This document shows positions 1 to 6,703 of a DNA stretch of 15,153 bases, one piece after another. The DNA is from JBKHBT01 sp046542255 (lineage in GTDB: Bacteria > UBP14 > UBA6098 > JBKHBT01). A model generated the notes under the pieces. It did no database searches, was not told the DNA's origin, and was given only the letters and a program-made list of their open reading frames with translations. Position 1 is the stretch's first letter. The number at the start of each line of letters is the position of its first letter. The stretch covers positions 1-15,153 of the forward strand of contig JBKHBT010000083.1 of NCBI GenBank assembly GCA_046542255.1. The letters run 5' to 3'. Both the position numbers and the translations under genes were made by a program.

Positions 1-207
1 TTTAAAGCCATATATGTAACATAATAAATATACCCAAAAGGCTTTACTGATGTTTTAGCCTGAAAAGTATGACAATGCGGAACAGCGCATTGTCTGGACG
101 CTCGCTTCCATAATCTCGTCTATCAGGATTGAAATATTCTTAACTGCAAATTGTTTATAATTGAGTAAATAGCGCAAGTTATCTTACGATAACACAGAAT
201 CGAGGAA
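1..207. other. Non-coding left edge with inverted repeats
   Basis: No convincing gene was found. The stretch lies downstream of the minus-strand barrel-protein gene that stops at 208 and holds three dyads: a 5-bp one (39-43 with 57-61), a 9-bp perfect one (71-79 with 86-94, annotated separately) and a 6-bp one (178-183 with 188-193, loop TTAC). All are best explained as 3'-end structures of the leftward transcript. The left edge is cut, so a neighbouring gene could begin just outside. Confidence 0.5.
65..94 (-). terminator. Possible terminator hairpin after the barrel-protein gene
   Basis: There is a perfect 9-bp stem, GACAATGCG (71-79) and CGCATTGTC (86-94), with a 6-nt loop. Read leftward it is followed by ATACTTTTC, a short and impure T-tract. 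It is about 115 nt past the stop codon at 208-210, which is far but possible for the end of the leftward operon. The stem is too good to be chance in AT-rich DNA, but the weak T-tract leaves open that it is another kind of RNA structure. Confidence 0.35.
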
Positions 208-738
208 TTATAGGTTACCAAATTGAATAAAAAGACTGGTAGTAAAACCACTTATCTCAGGGTCTTTATATAATTCGAAATCCGGGCTGAGCATTCCGCG
301 ATAGCTTAAACCATAACCCAACCTGATGAAAAGGCTTAGGTTCAGCATAATACTGATGTCTGGTTCGATGGCAAAAAATAGATCGTCATCTATTGCTTCG
401 GGCCTTGTGAATTTGCTTTCATCGAATGAGAATGTTCCTCCGCCCACTATAAGCCCCGAGCTAAATCTGAAAAGACTTGAGCTTCCGGGTATAAAGCGAA
501 TATTAAATCCGCCATAAGTCATATCATCCAAATGATGCGCATCGCTTTCGCCAAAATCCACTTTGATAAAATTAGTAAATCCCGATGCCCCTAAAAAGAA
601 AGAGCCAGAGTATATTCCAGCATGGACACCAGCCATAGGCACATTCTCTTTGTAGAATCTGCTGTATTTGAGATCGCCTCCAAAAATAAAAGTACTCTCG
701 CAAAAAGCAGAACTGACAAATAAAAAGAAAAATAGCAA
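208..738 (-). CDS. Small outer-membrane beta-barrel-like protein
   Basis: About 176 residues with no recognised family. After an N-terminal hydrophobic signal (LLFFFLFVSSAFC) the chain alternates polar and hydrophobic/aromatic residues in short strands separated by turns, and it ends in a strand closing with FIQFGNL. This suggests a small outer-membrane barrel of roughly eight strands. The ATG-like start is really TTG (738-736) and has no Shine-Dalgarno sequence. The frame stays open upstream to 777 and encodes ISKSIAKY directly before the hydrophobic core, which is the positively charged n-region a signal peptide needs. The true start may therefore be the ATT at 762-760, inside the end of the upstream gene (stop 745-743), implying translational coupling. 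The barrel call is inferred from strand pattern only. Confidence 0.6.
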   Translation of the reverse strand: MLFFFLFVSSAFCESTFIFGGDLKYSRFYKENVPMAGVHAGIYSGSFFLGASGFTNFIKVDFGESDAHHLDDMTYGGFNIRFIPGSSSLFRFSSGLIVGGGTFSFDESKFTRPEAIDDDLFFAIEPDISIMLNLSLFIRLGYGLSYRGMLSPDFELYKDPEISGFTTSLFIQFGNL

Positions 739-742
739 ATAC

Positions 743-1468
743 TTAGCTATTGATTTTGAAATTGTAGTATTTATGTTTCACCTCGAATGATTTATTGATC
801 AATAAAATCACTTTAATGTGCATTTTCATATAAACTTCTGACGGGACGCGATAATTATCGATATAATCGAAATTAAAGGCCATTTCAAAATGCTTCATCC
901 CGGTCATTTTCTTCGACATCGTAAACTCAATTCTTCGAAACAGGCTATCTTTGACAGTGAATAGGGCCTTGCCTTTAATGTAATCTTCGCCGGACTTAAG
1001 TGGCTCGAAGCTGATTTCATAGGCTTCTTCACCATTATAGTTTTTTGTGCCGATATATTCGAAATCGTATATCGTGAAACCATCTTCCGAAAACGGGAAA
1101 TTCTCCCCTGCAGTGGACATGCTCATTCGTCCATTACCATCATTATCACTATCTGAATCCTCGTCATCATCATCATTCGGCCTATCTAGGTCGAATTCGC
1201 CTATTGTCTCTTCTTCTATCACTTCCCTTTCGATTTTATCTTCAGATTCTTTGAAATATTTGCTTTTTGTGATATGCCGGCCAATTTCATTGGAAAAATC
1301 GCCTTTATGATATTGAATAGTCGTTTCATCCGCAAGGTATGAGATTTTCTCCGGACTTTCGTTTTCATCGGATTCAATAGATTTCTTTACGAATAAATCG
1401 GCATCGAATGCACTTAGATTTGCTGACATTATCGTAAAAAGCAAAGTTGTTATAATTATTTTTTTCAC
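743..1468 (-). CDS. Secreted LolA-like protein with Asp-rich insert
   Basis: 241 residues. The start is GTG (1468-1466), giving a typical Sec signal MKKIIITTLLFTIMSANLSA, probably cleaved after residue 20 (before FDAD). Residues 97-113 form a very acidic, low-complexity stretch (DDDDEDSDSDND core) that may bind Ca2+ or be a flexible linker. From about 132 the chain is beta-rich: NYNGEEAYEISFEP, then KGKALFTVKDSLFRRIEF, then NYRVPSEVYMKM. This order resembles the LolA/LppX lipoprotein-carrier fold, in which a half-barrel binds lipid. I did not recognise a named family, so the fold is an inference. It is preceded at once by the terminator hairpin at 1471-1507, has no visible Shine-Dalgarno, and is followed by the barrel-protein gene, with which it is probably co-translated. 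Confidence 0.65.
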   Translation of the reverse strand: MKKIIITTLLFTIMSANLSAFDADLFVKKSIESDENESPEKISYLADETTIQYHKGDFSNEIGRHITKSKYFKESEDKIEREVIEEETIGEFDLDRPNDDDDEDSDSDNDGNGRMSMSTAGENFPFSEDGFTIYDFEYIGTKNYNGEEAYEISFEPLKSGEDYIKGKALFTVKDSLFRRIEFTMSKKMTGMKHFEMAFNFDYIDNYRVPSEVYMKMHIKVILLINKSFEVKHKYYNFKINS

Positions 1469-1470
1469 AA

Positions 1471-1507
1471 TAAAAATGGGCTATCACTCGATGGAAATAG
1501 CCCGTTT
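1471..1507 (-). terminator. Rho-independent terminator after the lipoprotein gene
   Basis: The stem GGGCTAT (1478-1484) pairs with ATAGCCC (1497-1503) and is extended by a G-U and A-T pairs to about 11 bp (1474-1484 with 1497-1507). The loop is 12 nt. Read leftward the stem is followed by ATTTTTATT, a proper U-tract. It lies 10 nt past the lipoprotein stop (1513-1515). The U-tract ends only a few bases before the GTG start of the next gene, so it could also act as an attenuator for that gene. Confidence 0.75.
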
Positions 1508-1512
1508 GTAGA

Positions 1513-2418
1513 TTATTCGCTTTTTAATGTATATTTCTCGTGAGATTCCTGATACATATTGTAAGACTCTTTCTCACCTGTCTCGACATTGATTGCTGTT
1601 TGTTCGAGATCGATAATCCATGAATACTTGCTAAAAACTAGATGGCCATTTTCAAAGTCGAAGTAGAATTCGCCACGGCCTTCGCCCATTCCTTCAGCGA
1701 TAACATCATAGCTGTTTCCATTGGCATCTTCGCCACTGGTTTCGGTATTGACATTGATATCGATAGTAACCTTGACTTTGGCGCATTTATGTCCCTTGTA
1801 CATGACAAAATCGACAAGCTCATATTCCTTGGTTCTTGATTGCTCATTGAAACCGCCATCTTCTAATGAAGTTTTGGTTTCATTTGTTACATCCCATTTC
1901 GAACCAATTTTGACCGGTTTCGGAGGGAAATAATCGAATATTATCGACGTATAGTCATTAGCCATCGATTCACCGCGATTCATTCCGGCTTCATCGAAAG
2001 TAAGCTCTTGGAGGCCTTCCCAATCTTTCATCTTGCCGTCTTCACGATTGACGATTATGGTAAGAGTTTGGCCTTCGAGTTCATCTTCTTCATCATCGGA
2101 TTCTTGAATCTCGCCGTTGACAAATGTACCCGATTCCATCTGTCCAAAGGTATAAGAAACTTTAATTTCTTCATCGGTAACATTCTCTGTTGTGATGTCC
2201 AATTGGCGTTCGCTCTTTGTAAGGATCGATCTCGAAGCCTGTGTCGTAATAACTTCGCCGACAGCATCGGACTTATTCACGAATGAAAGAGTATTTCCGA
2301 TAGATGGTTCATAAGAAATTACCATCCCTTCTGTCCGAAAATCTCCCATAATTTGCTTGCCGCCGCCGCAGGAGAAGAATAAAATTGCTAAAACAGGTAA
2401 TAGAAGGAGCTTCTTCAT
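1513..2418 (-). CDS. Envelope lipoprotein, DUF6263-like
   Basis: 301 residues. The N-terminus MKKLLLLPVLAILFFSCGGG is a type II signal with the acceptor Cys at 17. The lipobox FFSC is loose at -3, but Gly-rich residues follow, as in Bacteroidota-type lipoproteins. The mature part is beta-rich, with an acidic patch (SDDEEDELEG) and a segment FDYFPPKPVKIGSKWDV followed by long paired strands. This matches the layout I associate with DUF6263 lipoproteins of unknown function. That family call is from memory of pattern, not a search. The start is supported by GGAGG (2427-2423) 4 nt before ATG. It lies 19 bp after the phosphorylase stop and is the last gene of its unit, followed by a strong terminator. 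Confidence 0.7.
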   Translation of the reverse strand: MKKLLLLPVLAILFFSCGGGKQIMGDFRTEGMVISYEPSIGNTLSFVNKSDAVGEVITTQASRSILTKSERQLDITTENVTDEEIKVSYTFGQMESGTFVNGEIQESDDEEDELEGQTLTIIVNREDGKMKDWEGLQELTFDEAGMNRGESMANDYTSIIFDYFPPKPVKIGSKWDVTNETKTSLEDGGFNEQSRTKEYELVDFVMYKGHKCAKVKVTIDINVNTETSGEDANGNSYDVIAEGMGEGRGEFYFDFENGHLVFSKYSWIIDLEQTAINVETGEKESYNMYQESHEKYTLKSE

Positions 2419-2437
2419 TTAGCCTCCATGCTTTTTA

Positions 2438-3781
2438 TTAGATAATTTTTTTTGTCCAAGTTTTTTTGCCGTCTTTATCTATTAGGCCTTCGATAAGTGC
2501 TTTTTCAGATGGCTTTTCATCTGAAATTATCCATGCATCTAAAAGACGGTCTTTAATTTCTTTAATATCTTTTTTATTATGATGAATAATTGCTATTGCA
2601 TCGCCCTTTTCAATTCTATCGCCGAGTTTTTTCATAATCTCAAAACCGACCGCAGGATCGATGATGCTATCCAGCTCCAGTCTTCCAGCGCCCAGTACAA
2701 CGCCAGCATAACCGATTTTCTCTGTATCGGCACTTTCCAGATAGCCAGATTTCGGAGCTTTAACTTCTGTTTTGTATTTTGCAGAAGCAAGCTGTCCCGT
2801 ATCGTTTATGATGTTTCCATCGCCGCCCTGTGCATCGACCATTTCGGCGAATTTTTTGAGAGCTTTGCCACTATCTAATGCCTTTCCCGCCATATCGATT
2901 GCCGAATCGAAATCATCGGCTTTATTGCCCATGACAAGCATCTCCGCAGCAAGAGCCATAACGATCTGATAAAGCCGGTTCTCTCTAAAATCGCCACGCA
3001 AAAATTCAATAGATTCCAGAGCTTCTAGGGCATTGCCGACATATCGGCCCAAAGGTTCGGACATATCTGTCAGAAGGGCCTTTGTTTCGACATTATGCAA
3101 ATTACCAACAGCAATCAGGTTATGCGCAAGCTTTTCGGCTTGTTTTGAGCTTTTCATAAATGCGCCGCTTCCGACTTTCACATCCAGGATTAGGGCATTA
3201 GCACCTTCGGCTATTTTTTTGGACATAATGCTGGCCGTTATCAGCGGAATGGATTCTACGGTTGCGGTAACATCGCGCAGGGCATAAATCTTGCCATCGG
3301 CAGGGCATAGGTTCTTGTTCTGAGCGGCTATTGCAAGATGGTGTTTTTCTACAAGCGAAATAAATCCTTCGGCTGTGAAATCTGTATTGAATCCGGGCAT
3401 CGATTCGAGCTTGTCGAGAGTGCCGCCGGTATGGCCGAGGCCACGCCCCGAAAGCATAGGAACAGGCACGCCCACTGCAGCGACAATTGGCGCAAGAATA
3501 AGGCTGACCTTATCGCCAACACCACCGGTTGAATGCTTATCCACAAGCGTATAGCCTGATAGGGTAGGAAACTCCATCTTGAGGCCGCTTTCAATATAAA
3601 TACTTGTTAATTCTGCGATCTCATCGGGTTCCATGCCATTGAGAAAGATAGCCATCAAAAATGCTGATGCGATATAATCTGGAACATCTTTATCTAGATA
3701 TTTTGTTATAAATTCACGTACTTCGGTGGCTTTGAGTTTCTCGCCATCACGCTTTTTTTTTAGAATTTCTCTGGGATGCAT
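2438..3781 (-). CDS. deoA: Pyrimidine-nucleoside / thymidine phosphorylase
   Basis: 447 residues, close to the usual 430-440. It catalyses phosphorolysis of thymidine (and in some members uridine/deoxyuridine) to the base and (deoxy)ribose-1-phosphate in cytosolic pyrimidine salvage. The N-terminal helical domain (about 1-65) is followed by the phosphate-binding loop KHSTGGVGDK (82-91) and the family signature SGRGLGHTGGTLDKLE (111-126). R169, S184 and K188 in ALRDVTATV...SIPLITASIMSKK have the spacing of the E. coli substrate-binding trio R171/S186/K190. The C-terminal alpha/beta domain is complete. The ALRDVTATV wording is closer to Bacillus Pdp, so broad pyrimidine specificity is possible. 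ATG at 3781 fits MHPREILKKKRDG; the Shine-Dalgarno is weak (CTGGA). The upstream FG-GAP gene ends 13 bp away and the lipoprotein follows after 19 bp, so it is probably co-transcribed, although the neighbours suggest no shared pathway. Confidence 0.93.
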   Translation of the reverse strand: MHPREILKKKRDGEKLKATEVREFITKYLDKDVPDYIASAFLMAIFLNGMEPDEIAELTSIYIESGLKMEFPTLSGYTLVDKHSTGGVGDKVSLILAPIVAAVGVPVPMLSGRGLGHTGGTLDKLESMPGFNTDFTAEGFISLVEKHHLAIAAQNKNLCPADGKIYALRDVTATVESIPLITASIMSKKIAEGANALILDVKVGSGAFMKSSKQAEKLAHNLIAVGNLHNVETKALLTDMSEPLGRYVGNALEALESIEFLRGDFRENRLYQIVMALAAEMLVMGNKADDFDSAIDMAGKALDSGKALKKFAEMVDAQGGDGNIINDTGQLASAKYKTEVKAPKSGYLESADTEKIGYAGVVLGAGRLELDSIIDPAVGFEIMKKLGDRIEKGDAIAIIHHNKKDIKEIKDRLLDAWIISDEKPSEKALIEGLIDKDGKKTWTKKII

Positions 3782-3794
3782 TTATATCCAGTGT

Positions 3795-5126
3795 TTACTT
3801 GTATAGCAGGATACTGCTGATATCAGAGAACCCGCTTTCCTTACCGGCGCAGTTTACAATATATAGGTCATTATTTCTTCCTTTTTTTCCGAAGAAATTT
3901 GGGACTCTTTCGATATAAAAACCGCATTGCGCATCTGCTTTTTCGCCAAGAATATGGTAATCAGAAATGATATCGGCTTCTTTACCACCGAGATAGACAT
4001 CAACCCGGCCATTACGGTAGAAACCGATGTCACTGTATGGTGAGCCAACCATGATATCGGCAAATCCATCATTATTAATATCTCCAGCATTAGAGACAAC
4101 TCTTCCGGTCATATCCTTTGGGTTTTGGCCAATCATTCTCATAAATGGTTTATCTCGAATGACTTTTCCCCCAGTATAAACCATGGCAGCACCTTCGTTA
4201 TTTGAGCCTCCGCCCAAAGAACCCACGATAAAGTCATCTATACCATCGCCATTGACATCGCCAGCGCCATCTATGGAATATCCATAGTTCTCATCGACAT
4301 TGTCACCAGTGAGAGTAATCATCGGTTTTTTGCTAATTACCGAGCCACCTTTGTAGATATAGACAGCACCAGCATTTTTGACTCCGCCAGCGTCATTATA
4401 GCTGGCAGAAACGATAAAATCATTAATCTTATCGCCTGTAATATCTCCGGGAATACAAACTACCTGGCCGAAATTATCTCCAGGCCTTTCGCCTTCGATT
4501 TTGAGATCAGGATTTCCGAAATCTCCGCCACCGAGAAAAACATAAACAGCGCCGGAATAATTGCTACCAGCATAGCTGGCTCCTATAAGAAGGTCTGGCT
4601 GATTATCGCCATTTATATCTTTGCCGCCGGCTATCGAAATGCCGAACCAGTCATTTGCTCTTTCACCAGTAAGTGATAGATAGGCTTTGGTATCGGGTTT
4701 TTCGCCGCCCTTATAGATATATACTTTGCCTGCATCGGTATAAGTGCCATCATTTCTGGGTGCGCTTATTGCAAAATCATCAAAGCCATCGCTATCGAAA
4801 TCGCCCATCGGCGTAATCGAAGAACCGAAAAGATCGCTTCCTGTTTCGCCCTTTAGGACGAGGTCTGCTGTATTATCGAATGATGAGCCACCGTAAAAGA
4901 TATGTACCTCGCCGGGCTGTTTTTTTACTGTGTATGAACCAGGTGCGGCAACTGCAAAATCTGTATAGCCATCTCCATTTACATCCCCGACCGATGAAAT
5001 CATTGTTCCAAATCGATTGCCTTTTACTTTGCCATCTATGCGATCTACAAATTTGAGATCCAACGATAAAAGGCTAAAAGAAAGCATTGCAAAAACTACA
5101 AGGGCAAAAAGTACACTCTTTTTCAT
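3795..5126 (-). CDS. Secreted FG-GAP (integrin-alpha-like) beta-propeller protein
   Basis: 443 residues. A Sec signal (MKKSVLFALVVFAMLSFSLLSLD) is followed by blades spaced about 60 residues apart. Each ends in an FG-GAP cage with a Ca2+-binding D-x-[ND]-x-D-G type loop: D48 (DVNGDGYTD), D109 (DFDSDGFDD), D170 (DINGDNQPD), D228 (DITGDKIND), D290 (DVNGDGIDD) and D349 (DINNDGFAD). A seventh, degenerate blade (about 385-443, FYIERVPNFFGKKGRNNDLYIV) lacks the loop, so a complete seven-bladed propeller is likely. No other domain or sorting tag is visible. It is exported and possibly surface-bound; ligand unknown. The start is well supported by GGAAGGA 4 nt before ATG. It is the first gene of the leftward unit with the phosphorylase and lipoprotein. 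Confidence 0.92.
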   Translation of the reverse strand: MKKSVLFALVVFAMLSFSLLSLDLKFVDRIDGKVKGNRFGTMISSVGDVNGDGYTDFAVAAPGSYTVKKQPGEVHIFYGGSSFDNTADLVLKGETGSDLFGSSITPMGDFDSDGFDDFAISAPRNDGTYTDAGKVYIYKGGEKPDTKAYLSLTGERANDWFGISIAGGKDINGDNQPDLLIGASYAGSNYSGAVYVFLGGGDFGNPDLKIEGERPGDNFGQVVCIPGDITGDKINDFIVSASYNDAGGVKNAGAVYIYKGGSVISKKPMITLTGDNVDENYGYSIDGAGDVNGDGIDDFIVGSLGGGSNNEGAAMVYTGGKVIRDKPFMRMIGQNPKDMTGRVVSNAGDINNDGFADIMVGSPYSDIGFYRNGRVDVYLGGKEADIISDYHILGEKADAQCGFYIERVPNFFGKKGRNNDLYIVNCAGKESGFSDISSILLYK

Positions 5127-5421
5127 GGTTTCCTTCCCGTTTATAAAAACAAAATTTTCTATAAATTGTATGTCCGAGACAATCTAATATCAGGCTCTGA
5201 CATAATAACTCTAAACAGTAAAAATTATAAGAATCATTGCCCTACAAGTCAAGAGAATTCTAATGCTAAATTAAATTAATTTTATATATAGAACGAAATA
5301 GCCCCAAAAAAAAGCATCCGAAAAGTCATTATTTCGGTTGGCAATAAAAATTGTTTTGCTTAAAAATATTATGTGCTTAATATTATAGAAGCAGAGAGAA
5401 GAAAAATTAAATTTTTGTCAA
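5127..5421. other. Divergent intergenic region
   Basis: 295 bp separate the leftward FG-GAP gene from the rightward TIR gene and must hold promoters for both. It is very AT-rich around 5262-5290. On the plus side the leader has AT-rich -10-like words near 5379-5387, but I could not fix a -35. The TIR start lacks a close Shine-Dalgarno: the nearest purine run (GAGAGAAG, 5394-5401) is separated from ATG by a small AT hairpin (5402-5407 with 5411-5416). A leftward terminator-like hairpin at 5306-5337 is listed separately. Confidence 0.45.
5306..5337 (-). terminator. Leftward terminator-like hairpin upstream of the TIR gene
   Basis: The stem CCGAAA (5318-5323) pairs with TTTCGG (5332-5337) across an 8-nt loop. 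Read leftward, a 4-nt spacer is followed by eight consecutive T (5313-5306). No minus-strand gene ends here, so it would only act on transcripts running antisense through the TIR gene, such as read-through from the convergent PEP carboxykinase gene. The stem is short, so chance cannot be excluded. Confidence 0.3.
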
Positions 5422-6702
5422 ATGAATGATTTAGTTAATCAGTTAAAACAAAAATATGATGATTTAAGCAAGCTTATCAAAATCATTGGTTCTGTCGGTA
5501 CCAGTCTCACTCAAAAGAAAATAGCTAATGAATATTGCAATCTGTTTAATGAAATTAGAAATATTTTAGAGCTGCCCATTTTCGATGAAAAATTTGGATG
5601 CATCGATAAAAACAAATATAAATCTAATGGTTTTCTTAGTGAAGATGGCCAAACAGAAATAGTAAAAAATGGCCTGAAGCTCATTTCATTTCTCGAAGAT
5701 GTTATCGATGATCCAGATATTATCTTCAAAGCGCGAAATCAAGAGCTCTCCAAAAAAAGCAGTAATTCACAAAAACTGGAAGGAAAACCAGCTCAGAAAG
5801 AAAAATCGATTACTAAAGAAACAGCTAAAAAAAATATCGATAAAAAATTAAAAGATGCTATTGATAAAACTCTCATGAAAACACAAAAAAAAGAGGTTCA
5901 GTCCGGAGAAGTCGATGATGAAGATATTCTCCTGGATTTCGAGAAAAGCCAGGAAATTTTCGATGATGATAATCTAGATTTCAATCAGCTAATAATGCAA
6001 GCAGATAAACCAGAATTGATTTTAGAAAAGCAAAAGGATTTCAGCCTGGAACCTGAAACTCCAAAGTCCGAAGATGAAAAGGCCGAAAATCTAAAGATAA
6101 CAAAACCCAAAAAAAACAAACTCGCCCAAAAAGCTGAATCGATTCTTATAAGCTCACAGATAGCCGAAAATGGAAATCAAAGAAATAGATATGAGAAACC
6201 TAAAAAAAATGGCGGACAAAAAAGAATCGAAAAACCAATCGAGAGCGTATTTGCTGAAAAGAATGTGCAGAAACCTAAAATCGAGCCGGCTAGTGTATTT
6301 GTTAGCTATAGCCGGCAAAGCCATGCCCTATTCCTTTTGAACAATTATCTCTATGCTCTCGGAGTTATTCCTATTATGGTTATGCATAAACCAAATGCCA
6401 GCCGCGAAGTATCTGAGCTTGCTACATCACAGATGAAAAGCTGCGAATGCGCAATCATTCTTGCGACAGGCGATTTGAAAACCAATTCCGGTGTCTTTAA
6501 GTATCCATCGAATATCGTCATAAAGGAGATAATGGAAGCACGGAAAATATTCGATGACAAAATCATATATTTGCTCGAAGAAAATGCCAAATTCCCAGAA
6601 AACATCAAACCAGATAGCTATGATAGCTTCACTGATGACAATCTAAGCGAAGCTTTTATCAGAATCGTCCATCGCTTTCGCAAATATGGCATCATACAAT
6701 AA
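5422..6702 (+). CDS. TIR-domain protein (PF10137-like) with charged linker
   Basis: 426 residues, no signal peptide. Residues 1-108 are predicted helical (a possible sensing or oligomerisation domain, family unrecognised). Residues 110-288 are Lys/Glu-rich, low-complexity linker. Residues 290-415 match the TIR-like nucleotide-binding family PF10137: a first strand with VFVSYSRQ (292-299), the helix LFLLNNYLYALGVIPIMVM, then PNASREVSELA (324-334), where E332 aligns by eye with the conserved Glu of the family's GkTIIEKLE motif (the NADase Glu in active TIRs). CAIILATGD, NIVIKEIMEARKIF and IIYLLEE follow in family order. Domains of this kind act as NAD+-consuming effectors in CBASS and other defence systems, but some TIRs only bind partners. 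No cyclase or other defence gene is adjacent. The ATG is the only Met start; no good Shine-Dalgarno. It ends 1 bp from the convergent PEP carboxykinase stop. Confidence 0.8.
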   Translation: MNDLVNQLKQKYDDLSKLIKIIGSVGTSLTQKKIANEYCNLFNEIRNILELPIFDEKFGCIDKNKYKSNGFLSEDGQTEIVKNGLKLISFLEDVIDDPDIIFKARNQELSKKSSNSQKLEGKPAQKEKSITKETAKKNIDKKLKDAIDKTLMKTQKKEVQSGEVDDEDILLDFEKSQEIFDDDNLDFNQLIMQADKPELILEKQKDFSLEPETPKSEDEKAENLKITKPKKNKLAQKAESILISSQIAENGNQRNRYEKPKKNGGQKRIEKPIESVFAEKNVQKPKIEPASVFVSYSRQSHALFLLNNYLYALGVIPIMVMHKPNASREVSELATSQMKSCECAIILATGDLKTNSGVFKYPSNIVIKEIMEARKIFDDKIIYLLEENAKFPENIKPDSYDSFTDDNLSEAFIRIVHRFRKYGIIQ

Positions 6703-6703
6703 T

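Noticed and set aside
39..61. AGGCT/AGCCT hairpin at the left edge as a terminator
   Set aside because: Only 5 bp of stem and a 13-nt loop; the 9-bp stem at 71-94 is the better candidate.
5140..5187. Possible FG-GAP gene promoter (TACAAT or TATAAA as -10)
   Set aside because: No acceptable -35 at 16-18 bp for any of the -10-like words; TTGTCT is only 13 bp from the nearest one.
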